This document shows positions 30,126-39,077 of a DNA stretch of 64,000 nucleotides, piece by piece; position 1 is the first letter of the stretch; each line of letters opens with the position of its first letter. The notes below the pieces were generated by a model. It did not search any database, had not been told where the DNA came from, and saw nothing but the letters and a program-made list of their open reading frames with translations. This DNA comes from Natrinema gelatinilyticum (GTDB taxonomy: Archaea > Halobacteriota > Halobacteria > Halobacteriales > Natrialbaceae), in the NCBI RefSeq assembly GCF_024266705.1, contig NZ_CP100756.1, positions 3,348,001 through 3,412,000 on the forward strand. The letters are read 5' to 3'. A program made the position numbers and the translations under genes.

Positions 30126-31277
30126 TTAGTCGTCGTAGCCCGCGTACGCCATGAGGTCGGCGAAGATGTCGGTGTCTATCGCGTCACGGTAAACGATTGC
30201 GTCGACCATCCCACCGGGATAGACGGTGCCGTTCATCGCGTGGTCGACCTTGTGACAGTGCATGAGATAGATCCCGGGGTCCACGTCGGCTTCGAACTCG
30301 ATCGTATGGCGTTCCGCGGGCGCGATGTTGGTGACGTCCTGTTCGTACTGGGCGGTTTCAGGGACCCGGCCGCCGTCTTTTTCGACGAGTCGGAACCTGT
30401 GGTTGTGCGTGTGCATCGGGTGAGACATGTAGCCAGCGTTGACCATGTGAAGGCGTACGGTGTCGCCGTGGTCGACGATTATCGGCGAGCCGTCCTCCGG
30501 GTGAAGCGTCCGCGGAAGGCTCTTTCCGTTGATAGTAAATACGTCGGGGGTTCGCTGTCGGGAATCGTACTCGACGTCCTGCCCCGCGAACTGTCGGCTC
30601 AGCCGCGAGTCCCAGTCTTTGATCGTGAAGAAATATTCCTTGTCGGCGGGTTCGTACCCCTTCGGGTCGACGCGGAAGATGCCGTACATCCCCATGTCGA
30701 TGTGGCGATGGGTCTGATAATGACAGTGATAGAGGTGCGTCCCCGGGACGTTCGCCGGGATGGTGTACGTGTGTTTCTCGCCGGGGGTGACCGTAATACC
30801 GGTCGTGGTCGGAACGCCGTCGTTTTCCCAGCGTTTCCGCGCGCCGTGGAAGTGCAGCGTGTGGGGCATGTCGGCGTTCGTGTTGTCGAGCGTCACTTCG
30901 ATGTCGGTACCTTCTGTCGTACGGAGAATCGGTCCGGGAACGCTCGGGGTGCCGTCGTCCGCCTTGAACGCCCAGACCCGCGGGAGTTCGACCGGCCCGC
31001 CCATCGAATCGAGCGGGTGGACGGCGTGTCGAGCCGTGACCGACTGCAGCGTCACGCGTCCGCCCCGTTCGTCGACCTGGACGACTTCCGGTGGTGTCGT
31101 CCACGGGAGATCAGGTTCTGCGGATCCATTCTCAGGCTCTTCGTCCGACCGCACAGATTGCGTATTCGGCTGGGAATCCTGGCCGAGGCAACCCGCCAGT
31201 GCCGCAACACCGCCGGTCGCTGCAACGAATTCGCGTCGCGATAGCCCGAGTCCGGGTGCACCGATACGATCGCTCAT
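30126..31277 (-). CDS. Copper oxidase / NirK-like two-domain multicopper protein (Tat-exported lipoprotein)
   Basis: The 383-residue protein has a Tat signal SRREFVAATGG (residues 13-23) ending in a lipobox-type LAGC (Cys30). The first cupredoxin domain has MPHTLHFHG and the type-1/type-2 cluster HLYHCHYQTHRHIDMGM; the second has HPMHTHNHRF and YLMHCHKVDHAMNGTVYPGG. Motifs suit copper nitrite reductase (nirK) or related two-domain multicopper oxidases; which reaction it catalyses cannot be decided. It would act outside the membrane. Start ATG at 31277 gives the signal peptide directly. No associated denitrification genes are visible nearby. Confidence 0.82.
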   Translation of the reverse strand: MSDRIGAPGLGLSRREFVAATGGVAALAGCLGQDSQPNTQSVRSDEEPENGSAEPDLPWTTPPEVVQVDERGGRVTLQSVTARHAVHPLDSMGGPVELPRVWAFKADDGTPSVPGPILRTTEGTDIEVTLDNTNADMPHTLHFHGARKRWENDGVPTTTGITVTPGEKHTYTIPANVPGTHLYHCHYQTHRHIDMGMYGIFRVDPKGYEPADKEYFFTIKDWDSRLSRQFAGQDVEYDSRQRTPDVFTINGKSLPRTLHPEDGSPIIVDHGDTVRLHMVNAGYMSHPMHTHNHRFRLVEKDGGRVPETAQYEQDVTNIAPAERHTIEFEADVDPGIYLMHCHKVDHAMNGTVYPGGMVDAIVYRDAIDTDIFADLMAYAGYDD

Positions 31278-31512
31278 AACAGGTGATCCTATGAAAGGCC
31301 GGCGTATAACGGGGTGAGCAGGTTCTTGAGCGGCGGGAACCCACGAGAACATGTTCTCCGTTCGTATTTAAACGATTTCGAAACGGATCTGGTCCCCGTC
31401 CGCCCCACCCATCGAATTGTCGCCGGAGCGACCTCTGTCTGCCAATTACGGGAGGGAGTACGCCGAAGAACCGGGACACGAGCCACGACGGTGGCGTTTT
31501 TGTAGCACTTCG

Positions 31513-32874
31513 TTACTCGACCCAGACCGTTTTCCGGTTCACAAACTCGAGCATGCCTTCGCGGGCGAGTTCGCGGCCGTGGCCGGAGTCTTTGATTCCG
31601 CCGAACGGAACTCGCGGATCGGACTTGACGAGTTGGTTGACGTAGACGCAGCCGGCCTCGATTTCGCGGGCGAGGCGTCGCCCGCGTTCGCGGTCGGTCG
31701 TCCAGACGCTAGCTCCGAGTCCGAATCTGGTATCGTTAGCCTTCGCGACGATTTCGTCCTCGTCGTCAATTTCGTAGACGGCGGCGACTGGACCGAACGT
31801 CTCTTCCTTGTCGGCCGGACACCCCTCGGGGACGTCGGTGAGAATCGTCGGCGGGTAGTAGGCGCCTTTGCGGTCCATCGGCTCTCCGCCGATGAGGACT
31901 CGTGCGCCGGCCTCCACGCTCGCTTCGACCTGTTCGTGCAGCTCCTCCATGAGGTCCGTGCGGGCCTGCGGGCCGACGTCGGTCTCCTCGTCCATCGGAT
32001 CGCCGATCGTGAGCGACTCGACTTCGTCGACGAATCGGTCTACGAATTCGTCGTATACGTCCGCGTGAACGAGGAATCGCTTCCCGGCGATACAGGACTG
32101 CCCGCCGTTCTGATTGCGTGCCCACGCGGCCGTCTCGGCCGCGTCCGCCAGGTCGGCGTCGTTGAGGACGACGAACGGGTCGCTCCCGCCGAGTTCGAGA
32201 ACTGACTTCATGAGCTGGTTTCCCGCGGCTGAAGAAACAGCACGACCTGCCGGCCCGCTGCCGGTGACGGTCGCGGCTTCGACACGCTCGTCCTCGATAA
32301 CGTCGTCGACCAGATCCGACGGAATCAGCAACGTCTGAAACACGTCCTCGGGGTAGCCCGCCTCTCGGAACACGTCTTCGATCGCCTGTGCACAGCCGGG
32401 GACGTTCGAGGCGTGCTTCAATAGTCCGACGTTGCCCGAGGTGAGGTGCGGAGCCGCGAACCTGAACACCTGCCAGAACGGGAAGTTCCACGGCATCACT
32501 GCCAGAATGGGGCCGAGCGGATCATAAACGGTCTCGACGGCAGATCCTGGCGGACTCGGATGGGAATCGGCCTCGAGGTAGGCGCTGCCGTACTGTGCGT
32601 AGTGGTCACAGACCCACGCGCACTTTTCCACCTCTGCGATTCCCTGCGTGATCGGCTTCCCCATCTCTCTGGCCATCGTTTCGGCGTACTCGCGTTTGTG
32701 TTCGCGAAGAACGTCGCCCGCGTCAGCGAGCAACTCCTCGCGCTCGCGGATCGGACGGTCGCGCCACCCCTCGTAGGCCTCGGTCGCCCGTTCGATTGCG
32801 GCCTCGACTTCCGATTCCGTGTGCTCCTCGACGGTCTCCTCTCGCTCGCCGGTGGCCGGATTGGTAACTTCCAT
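31513..32874 (-). CDS. NAD(P)-dependent aldehyde dehydrogenase (succinate-semialdehyde dehydrogenase-like)
   Basis: The 453-residue protein has the ALDH hallmarks: MPWNFPFWQVFRFAAPHL (cofactor-binding region, about residue 128), catalytic Glu in LELGGSDPFVVL (about 226) and the nucleophile Cys in NQNGGQSCIAGKRF (about 259). The C-terminal VPFGGIKDSGHGRELAREGM is as in GabD-type enzymes. It likely oxidises a semialdehyde to the acid in the cytoplasm. An AAACGT-TAA-ACGTTT palindrome lies at 32895-32909, 21-35 bp upstream of the ATG, where the promoter should be, suggesting repression or activation there. Confidence 0.88.
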   Translation of the reverse strand: MEVTNPATGEREETVEEHTESEVEAAIERATEAYEGWRDRPIREREELLADAGDVLREHKREYAETMAREMGKPITQGIAEVEKCAWVCDHYAQYGSAYLEADSHPSPPGSAVETVYDPLGPILAVMPWNFPFWQVFRFAAPHLTSGNVGLLKHASNVPGCAQAIEDVFREAGYPEDVFQTLLIPSDLVDDVIEDERVEAATVTGSGPAGRAVSSAAGNQLMKSVLELGGSDPFVVLNDADLADAAETAAWARNQNGGQSCIAGKRFLVHADVYDEFVDRFVDEVESLTIGDPMDEETDVGPQARTDLMEELHEQVEASVEAGARVLIGGEPMDRKGAYYPPTILTDVPEGCPADKEETFGPVAAVYEIDDEDEIVAKANDTRFGLGASVWTTDRERGRRLAREIEAGCVYVNQLVKSDPRVPFGGIKDSGHGRELAREGMLEFVNRKTVWVE

Positions 32875-32894
32875 GGGATATGTGTATATGGTGG

Positions 32895-32909
32895 AAACGT
32901 TAAACGTTT
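32895..32909. promoter_or_regulatory. Palindromic operator candidate upstream of the aldehyde dehydrogenase gene
   Basis: AAACGT and ACGTTT flank TAA, a perfect 6-3-6 inverted repeat at -21 to -35 relative to the aldehyde dehydrogenase ATG (minus strand). It overlaps the expected TATA/BRE position. Confidence 0.45.
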
Positions 32910-33128
32910 ACATAATGTGGGCTACTGGTCGAATCGCCGGAACGTGTGCTGTTCCGTCTATGGCTGGCGTTTTCAGACTTCGATTGCGGCCCGATGCTGA
33001 AGTATATCCGCACGGCAATCGCAGGGGAGCGTCGGTTTTGGTGTCGTTGCTCGCGAATGACGCTCGATCCCGCCTCGTTCGAACTGGTTCGTGCGGACGT
33101 TCAAGACGTGAGGGGTCATACGTCTCCT

Positions 33129-33434
33129 ATGTCCGACGTCACAGCACTCGATTCGCTCGAGGAGACGACACACGTAGAAGTATTCGACGGGGGATCGCCC
33201 CGAACCGTCCAACTTCGCCTGGAGGCCGATGAGCGCGTCCCTGCACACCGCCATCCCGATTCGAACGTCGTCTTACTCGTGCTCTCCGGTAGCCTCGAGC
33301 TCACGCTCGGCGACGAAAAGTACGACCTCGAGCCGGACGACGTCGTTCGATTCGATGGTGATCAGGACATTTCACCACGCGCAGTCGAACCGAGCACCGC
33401 GCTGATCGTGTTCGGGCCGAAATGCGCCTCGTAG
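33129..33434 (+). CDS. Small cupin-domain protein
   Basis: The 101-residue protein is a single cupin: ADERVPAHRHPDSNVVLLVL (metal-binding HxH in cupin motif 1) and LTLGDEKYDLEPDDVVRFDG, with QDISPRAVEPSTALIVFGPK as motif 2 region (no second His, so the metal site is reduced). Start ATG at 33129 (MSDVTALDS). Probably a small-molecule binding or sensing protein; the exact role is unknown. Confidence 0.8.
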   Translation: MSDVTALDSLEETTHVEVFDGGSPRTVQLRLEADERVPAHRHPDSNVVLLVLSGSLELTLGDEKYDLEPDDVVRFDGDQDISPRAVEPSTALIVFGPKCAS

Positions 33435-33447
33435 GATCGGATCCGTT

Positions 33448-34080
33448 TCAGCCGACCACCGTCGCCACGCCTTTGGTCTGTCGGTAATCGCTCGCGAGCA
33501 GAGACTGCAGCTGGGACTCGATAGCGCTGGCCTCACCGTCGACCCACGACGTCGGCTCCCTGATCGGAACGACCAGGAACCCGCGGCCTCGAATTTCCTT
33601 CGCGTGGAGCGTCGCCATATCGAGATCGTGTCGGTGACGTTGGGTCGTGTACTCGCGGAGCACGCGATTGGTCGCCTGCTCACCGACCGGCAGGAGGATA
33701 TGCGCGTTGATCGCCCGCAATTCGGCGTCGAAGAAGCGCTCGAGGTCGTCGTAGTCGGCCGCCGTCGGTGCCTCGTCATCCGGGAGGCTACACATGTGGA
33801 TGTAGCTCGCAAAGCAGTTCTCGAGGGTAGGACGCGTCCATGAGCCACTCGCGAATCCGATGTCGCGAAGGAGTTGCTGTATTGCGAGTCCGCTCTCGGT
33901 TTCGGTGAAGGGAACGCCCGTGGACTCACCGCCGTGAATGCCTGGATAGTCGCCAATGACGTGGAAATCAGCATTGGCGTCACCGTAGCCGAAGACTGCG
34001 GTCCGATCGTCCGGATCGGATCGGTCGAACGGTGGTCGGAATCCGAACGGATTGCTCGTCCTGTCGGTGACGTTTCGCAC
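33448..34080 (-). CDS. Uracil-DNA glycosylase superfamily protein
   Basis: The 210-residue protein matches the UDG fold: motif A VIGDYPGIHGGESTGVPFTE and a later segment INAHILLPVGEQATNRVLRE. It has a NCFASYIHMC cysteine pair, but I do not see the N-terminal CxxC half of the iron-sulfur cluster of family 4 enzymes, so the cluster may be missing. Expected to remove uracil from DNA. The start is GTG (34078-34080). It overlaps nothing and faces the cupin gene. Confidence 0.75.
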   Translation of the reverse strand: MRNVTDRTSNPFGFRPPFDRSDPDDRTAVFGYGDANADFHVIGDYPGIHGGESTGVPFTETESGLAIQQLLRDIGFASGSWTRPTLENCFASYIHMCSLPDDEAPTAADYDDLERFFDAELRAINAHILLPVGEQATNRVLREYTTQRHRHDLDMATLHAKEIRGRGFLVVPIREPTSWVDGEASAIESQLQSLLASDYRQTKGVATVVG

Positions 34081-34279
34081 GTTCCAACGAAACGGAGCGG
34101 CCGGTCAAAACGTCGGCGATCGCGGCAGCATAGCATTCCGTTCGACGAGTCGCAGTCTATTCGCCCGATAGCCGTCGTCCAGTCGCTTCCTGAAGCACGA
34201 CGGTGTCCGGTCACGGCCGGTACGACGCAGGTTTCGGATGACGGTGGGTTTATAATTCAGACTTGTATTTATTTTGTAG

Positions 34280-34771
34280 ATGCATCAGATGGGTCATTAC
34301 GGCTGTGCGTTGCTTGCGTACACGCCACTCGGCACCATCGTCGCTCTCGGGGGATACGGGGACATCGCGATCGTCGGCGGACTCGTCTGCGTGGCGCTGT
34401 CGACGCTACCGGACTACGATCACCGGGTCCCGCTGATCTCCCACCGGGGCCCGACTCATTCGATCCCATTTGCGCTACTCGTCGGTGTGGGCCTCGCCGC
34501 CGTGACCGCCTTCCTCGTCGACTCCTCGTCGGCATTCACTGGCGCGAGCGTCGTTGCTTTTGCCTTCCTCGTCGGCGTTATCTCGATCGGTTCACATCTC
34601 CTCGCAGACGCATTGACACCGATGGGGATCAGCCCGTTCTGGCCGTTCTCGAGCCGACGGTACTCACTCGAGGTGACGACTGCCGCGAATCCGATAGCTA
34701 ACTACGGGTTGTTCGGTCTCGGTGTCGGTGCCGTCCTTTTCGGCATTTCGATTATCGTCGCCCTCGGCTGA
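34280..34771 (+). CDS. YdjM-type membrane-bound metal-dependent hydrolase
   Basis: The 163-residue protein has four or so membrane segments and the histidine/aspartate motifs of the YdjM (DUF457) family: MGHYGCALLAYTPLG, LPDYDHRVPLISHRGPTHS and LLADALTPMGISPFWP. These families are predicted metal-dependent hydrolases at the membrane. A TATA-rich stretch (TATTTATTTTG) just precedes ATG 34280; ATG 34289 is an alternative. Confidence 0.85.
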   Translation: MHQMGHYGCALLAYTPLGTIVALGGYGDIAIVGGLVCVALSTLPDYDHRVPLISHRGPTHSIPFALLVGVGLAAVTAFLVDSSSAFTGASVVAFAFLVGVISIGSHLLADALTPMGISPFWPFSSRRYSLEVTTAANPIANYGLFGLGVGAVLFGISIIVALG

Positions 34772-34819
34772 CTTCCTTTGAGACCGTCTTCGAGGAGCCT
34801 GGCCTCCGGTCTACCGCCG

Positions 34820-34866
34820 GAGCAGGCCGAGTGTCTTGGGGTCAAGCCCCGAGGCGGTTCACGGGG
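34820..34866 (+). mobile_element. Solo right end (omega-RNA-like hairpin) of an IS200/IS605-family element
   Basis: The segment ends with stem GTCTTGGGG / CCCCGAGGC (34833-34841 and 34847-34855; loop TCAAG) followed by GGTTCACG. The intact element at 60-62.3 kb ends with GCCTCGGGG / CCCCGAGGC followed by GATTCACG, and both are preceded by a G(N)AGCAGG word. No tnpB is present here. The remnant lies exactly at the 3' end of the heme A synthase gene and supplies its stop codon (34859-34861). Confidence 0.6.
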
Positions 34867-35737
34867 AGAGTGTAGTCGAGTCCCCGTCCAGGGGCGTTTC
34901 GCGTCGGCTCCACACCATCCCGACGGCGAACGTCGAGAGAAGCGCCACGACCGCGACGAGGTACGGTGCCTCGAGGGTCGGGTTCACCGCCTGCCTGCCG
35001 AAGAAGAGGACGACGACGACGAGCGGCGGCCCTGCGAGCAGCGGGGTGACGGCGCGTCCCGTAAAACGGTGGCGACCGACCATCGCGGCGACGATCGCCG
35101 CACCGAGCAACGTGAGGGTTACGGCGTACTGGGTCAGTTGCATCGTCGGCGAGTACGTCGCAATCCCAGCGTCGACCGCAGGACTGAGGACCACGTGGAC
35201 CGGGACGGCGGCGATACCGAGCGCGAGCGAACCGAGGACGTGAGGCTTCGAGAGCCGCGGCGCCCAGACGCTGACGGTGGCGACCAGAAACAGCGTGAAA
35301 ATCGTGACGGCAGTCCAGAAGTGCAGCGAGAGGATGTCCATCGTGTACTGCTTCACCGTCTCTCGGCCGAGAGCGACCTGCACCGGCGTCAGTACCATTC
35401 CGAAGACGACCAACGCGGTCACACGCCGGTCAACGTCGGGCAGTTGCCAGGCTGCCAGTGCGGAGCCGACGATCGCAAAGCCCGCAAACATCGCGACGAA
35501 GCGGTGGAACCATTCGTAGAAACTCGGTAGATTCGCCGGCAACAGATTGAATGGCCCGCCGTCGCACCGGGGCCAGTTGGCCTCGCAGGCCAGTCCGGAA
35601 CCGGTCGCCTTCGCCGCGACGCCCAGGAGGATCGTCGCAGCGACCAGTGCGAGCGTGGCGGTCAGCAGGTGCGGATAGCCGAACCGATCGATCAGTGACC
35701 GAAGTCTCGAGTCGGGCGTATGATTATCGTACGACAC
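34859..35737 (-). CDS. ctaA: Heme A synthase (CtaA/COX15)
   Basis: The 292-residue protein has about eight membrane spans and the family residues: GSGLACEANWPRCDGG after the first span, EWFHRFVAMFAGF (conserved His) and LSLHFWTAVTIFTLF. It converts heme O to heme A for terminal oxidases. The C-terminus (about the last 12 residues, RETPLDGDSTTLSP) ends at a TGA that comes from an IS200/IS605-type right end; whether the native tail was longer is unknown. The start is ATG at 35735-35737. Confidence 0.85.
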   Translation of the reverse strand: MSYDNHTPDSRLRSLIDRFGYPHLLTATLALVAATILLGVAAKATGSGLACEANWPRCDGGPFNLLPANLPSFYEWFHRFVAMFAGFAIVGSALAAWQLPDVDRRVTALVVFGMVLTPVQVALGRETVKQYTMDILSLHFWTAVTIFTLFLVATVSVWAPRLSKPHVLGSLALGIAAVPVHVVLSPAVDAGIATYSPTMQLTQYAVTLTLLGAAIVAAMVGRHRFTGRAVTPLLAGPPLVVVVLFFGRQAVNPTLEAPYLVAVVALLSTFAVGMVWSRRETPLDGDSTTLSP

Positions 35738-35985
35738 GGGCGTTCTGTCGAGGGTTAGAACGGGCCGTACTTAGGTTGCCCGAGTCGTCCAGTTCCCCGG
35801 GAATCGCCGGATCGAACGTGGCCAGACCGTGGGCCGGCGTTCTATTTCGGACGTCTTCGACCGTTCGTCACGGAACGAACTGACGGTAGACGCTCGCGGC
35901 GAGCCCAGATCTGAACGGAAAATACTCATGGCGTCGACGATTCGCCGTTCGTCGGATTCAAGGACTGTCCTCGCCAGCACCAGAC

Positions 35986-37095
35986 ATGGACAAACGCGAA
36001 CGACTCGACGCCTACCTCGAGTCACACGACCTCGAGTCGGTCTGGTTCGCCCGACCGAACTCGTTTGCGTGGCTGACCGGCGGACGTAACGTCGTCGACC
36101 GCGAGACCGAAGCCGGCGTTGCGGCGATCGGATACGACGGGAACGACCTGACCCTGGTCGCTGACAACATCGAGGCCGATCGTATCGTCGCCGAAGAACT
36201 GCCGGATCTCGAGACGAGCGACATCTCGCTGGAACGATTTCCGTGGCATGCGTCGTCGCTTCCCGAGGCGATCGCCGAGCGCGCGACGACGGAGGGGCGA
36301 GCCTCGGCGGACATTTCGGTTCCCGGACTCGAGCGCGTCGATCCGACGCCGCTTCGGCAGCCGCTTACCGAGCGCGATCGCGAGCGATACCGCGAACTCG
36401 GCAGGGAGACGGCAGCAGTTGTCGAATCGGTCTGTCGGCAGGTGCAAACCGACGACACGGAACTCGAAGTGGCGTCGGCCCTACGCGTCGCGCTTTCGGC
36501 TCGAGAGATCGAAGCGCCGGTCGTCCTCGTCGGCGGGGCCGAGCGGGCACTGCAGTATCGTCACTACACGCCCACGCAGGCTACCCTTGAGGACTACGCG
36601 CTCGTCTCCGTGACGGCTGAGCGGGCCGGTCTTCACGCGAGCTGTACCCGGACTGTCGCCTTCGATCGGCCCGAGTGGCTCGCAGACCGCCACACCGCCG
36701 CTGCTCGAGTCGAGGTAACGGCCCTGGCAGAGACACAGGCGATGGCCGCCACCGACGAGGCCGCAACGGCTGGCGACGTGTTTCACGCGATCCAAAACGC
36801 CTATGTTGCCGTCGGGTACGAGGGCGAGTGGAAGAATCACCATCAGGGAGGCGCCGCTGGCTTCGCCGGCCGGGAGTGGATCGCCGCGCCGGGCCACGAG
36901 GCACCCGTCGTAGCCCCGATGGCGTACGCGTGGAATCCGACCGTTCAGGGCGCGAAAAGTGAAGACACCGCACTCGTTACCGACGATGGAATCGAATCCC
37001 TGACGACGACCGGCACGTGGCCGACTTCGACCGTCGCGGCAGTCGATCGAGACGTCGAACTCGAGCGGCCGGATATCCTCGAACTCGAGGAGTGA
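35986..37095 (+). CDS. M24-family (Xaa-Pro peptidase-like) protein with altered metal site
   Basis: The 369-residue protein has a creatinase-type N-domain (FARPNSFAWLTGGRNVVDRE) and a pita-bread C-domain. Of the five M24 metal ligands only some are seen: the His is kept (NHHQGGAAGF) and the last Glu (GAKSEDTALV). The two Asp positions read LVSVTAERAG and HASCTRT (no Asp), and the first Glu reads AWNPT. This matches an M24 subfamily with WNP...GxKSEDT that may bind metal differently or not at all. Peptidase activity is therefore doubtful. No strong operon partner. Confidence 0.75.
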   Translation: MDKRERLDAYLESHDLESVWFARPNSFAWLTGGRNVVDRETEAGVAAIGYDGNDLTLVADNIEADRIVAEELPDLETSDISLERFPWHASSLPEAIAERATTEGRASADISVPGLERVDPTPLRQPLTERDRERYRELGRETAAVVESVCRQVQTDDTELEVASALRVALSAREIEAPVVLVGGAERALQYRHYTPTQATLEDYALVSVTAERAGLHASCTRTVAFDRPEWLADRHTAAARVEVTALAETQAMAATDEAATAGDVFHAIQNAYVAVGYEGEWKNHHQGGAAGFAGREWIAAPGHEAPVVAPMAYAWNPTVQGAKSEDTALVTDDGIESLTTTGTWPTSTVAAVDRDVELERPDILELEE

Positions 37096-37180
37096 CGACG
37101 AGCGGGGACGTCACTCCGCTGGTTCGACGCGTGTTGATGCGACGGCGGTTACTTCGAGTCGGTGGTGTGAAGTCGAGGTA

Positions 37181-37840
37181 TTAGCCAGCGGTCTCGTGAT
37201 CATCGACGTCGTCGCGCTCGTTCGTCCCCGTGTCCGTCGTCTCGACCTCCGCATCGTCCTCGAATTCGACGACGTCGCCGTCCGGGCCGGGCTCGTCGAC
37301 CGCGGTCGGTGTCGTGTCGTCGACGGTGATCGTGACTGGTTCGATGGTTTCCTCGAAGTCGGCTTCGGCTTCCCGTTCGCCGTCCCGGTCCAGAATGCGA
37401 TCGAGCGTAAAGATGGTATTCAATTCTCGCTGGACCTGATCGACGACGCCGCCGACGAGTTCGCTGGGCTGAATCGCCGTGTACTCGTACGGGTTGTTCC
37501 CGGCACCCTCGCTCGCGCGCTTTTCTCTCGTGACGCGGTCCTCGTCGTGAAGTTCCGCGAGTGCCTCGCGGACGGTGCTCGGATAAAGGCCGGTCCCTTT
37601 CGCGACCTCCTCGGAGGTACTCCCGGGGGTCGCAAGGAGATACACGTAGATTTTCGCACGGGTCTCGGTATCCAGGATCCACGAAAGCAGGTCGACGATC
37701 CGCTGATCGAGCTCCTCGACAGCCGCATGTCGACCGGGGCCGTCTACGTCGGTCTCGACGAAATCGGCGGATTGTTCGAGCGATTCGCCTCCCTCATCCG
37801 CGGCATCAACCGGATGCTCGTCAGTGTCGTCGGAACTCAT
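37181..37840 (-). CDS. Winged-helix transcription regulator (TrmB/ArsR-like, haloarchaeal)
   Basis: The 219-residue protein has an acidic N-tail, a wHTH (about residues 55-115: VDLLSWILDTETRAKIYVYL, TSEEVAKGTGLYPSTVREAL), then a domain starting IQPSELVGGVVDQVQRELNT and a long acidic C-tail. ATG at 37838-37840 is chosen; the longer frame upstream is the shadow of the next gene. It is adjacent to gshA on the same strand and probably regulates nearby or stress genes. Partner and ligand unknown. Confidence 0.75.
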   Translation of the reverse strand: MSSDDTDEHPVDAADEGGESLEQSADFVETDVDGPGRHAAVEELDQRIVDLLSWILDTETRAKIYVYLLATPGSTSEEVAKGTGLYPSTVREALAELHDEDRVTREKRASEGAGNNPYEYTAIQPSELVGGVVDQVQRELNTIFTLDRILDRDGEREAEADFEETIEPVTITVDDTTPTAVDEPGPDGDVVEFEDDAEVETTDTGTNERDDVDDHETAG

Positions 37841-37895
37841 GTGTCTACTCGTACAGGACGAGGCCTCGCGCGGAGTTAAACCTTTGCGGGGGTGT

Positions 37896-38978
37896 TCACT
37901 CAGTGTCCAGAAGAAGGGATTCACACAGCGCGTCGGGGCCCTCTTCTTCGAACAACCGTCGCTGTCGCTCCGCACCACTCTCCCGCTCGTAGATGCGTTT
38001 GATGCCGTCGATTCCGAGTCGCTCGCACTCCCGGTCGACGAGTTCGCCGAGGTCGACGGTGTCGTCGAGGTCGCGATCGATGAACGACGCGTCCTGTCCG
38101 TAACGGATGGCCCGCCACTTGTTTTCGTCGAGCAATTCTCGTCGGTGTCGGTGGCCGCTCGCACCGTCTTCGTACTCCTCGGCTAGTGCCTCGACGAGTG
38201 CGTGGGCGTACTCGACGAACGCCAGGACGATGTTTGAATCGGCTTGACTGTCAGGCGTCCGTATTTCGACGGTCCCGTGGGCAGTGTGGGGTCGAACGTC
38301 GTACCAGAGTTCGCCCCGATCGTTGATCGATTCGGTTTCGAGCATCACCCGCTCGAATCGGTCGAACGCCTCGAAATCCGCGAAGTGGGTCGGCATGCCG
38401 GTGTTTGGTAACGCCTCGAAAATTTTTGCACGCGCAGACTGGAGTCCCGTGTCGAATCCGTCCCAGAAGGGCGAGTTTGCGGAGAGTGCGAGCATGATGG
38501 GGACGAACCACCGCAGTTCGTTGGCGATCCAGACCGCCTTATCGGCGTCGTCGACCCCGACGTGAACGTGGACCCCGGCGGTCGTGTTCCGGTGCTGTGG
38601 ATACTGGATTCGGTCGAGTTGTGCCTGGTATCGGGGTTTTTCGGCGTGTTCGAGCTCGCGCCACTTTGCGAGGGGGTGGAGCCCGGCGGCTGCAATATCG
38701 TAACCGTGTGCGTGCGCGTGGTCGACGAGCGCCCGTCGGACCGCAAGAAGTGCGTCGCGTGCGTCCGCCGGGTCCTCGATCAACGGAGTCTGGGTCTCGA
38801 TTACGAACTTGAACAATTCGTGATCGAGCCGACCCTCGAGGATCTCGGGCGGGTCGTATTCGTAGACGAGTTCGTCGGTCCCACTCGTGGGACGACCGTC
38901 CTCGTCGACGACGAAGCACTCCTCTTCGATCCCCAGCGTCCCCATGTGCGTAAACGATTCTCGCGACCCGCGTTCCAT
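37896..38978 (-). CDS. gshA: Glutamate-cysteine ligase (haloarchaeal GshA)
   Basis: The 360-residue protein begins [20 protein letters not shown], has the glutamate-cysteine-ligase-type signature [20 protein letters not shown] (about residue 125) and later [20 protein letters not shown]. Haloarchaea use gamma-glutamylcysteine rather than glutathione, and this enzyme makes it. The chosen start (ATG 38976-38978) matches the usual haloarchaeal N-terminus; other ATGs upstream exist. Confidence 0.88.
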   Translation of the reverse strand: MERGSRESFTHMGTLGIEEECFVVDEDGRPTSGTDELVYEYDPPEILEGRLDHELFKFVIETQTPLIEDPADARDALLAVRRALVDHAHAHGYDIAAAGLHPLAKWRELEHAEKPRYQAQLDRIQYPQHRNTTAGVHVHVGVDDADKAVWIANELRWFVPIMLALSANSPFWDGFDTGLQSARAKIFEALPNTGMPTHFADFEAFDRFERVMLETESINDRGELWYDVRPHTAHGTVEIRTPDSQADSNIVLAFVEYAHALVEALAEEYEDGASGHRHRRELLDENKWRAIRYGQDASFIDRDLDDTVDLGELVDRECERLGIDGIKRIYERESGAERQRRLFEEEGPDALCESLLLDTE

Positions 38979-39077
38979 CGTACCGTGCATTCGTCGCCGA
39001 TAATAAATACAATTTGGAGTCGGTTCGTACGGCCGGAACCTCAAGTCCGACCGAACTCTCTCTCAATTTTCGGCGCT

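Noticed and set aside
30240..31244. 334-codon plus-strand frame
   Set aside because: It is antisense to the copper oxidase gene with its conserved copper ligands.
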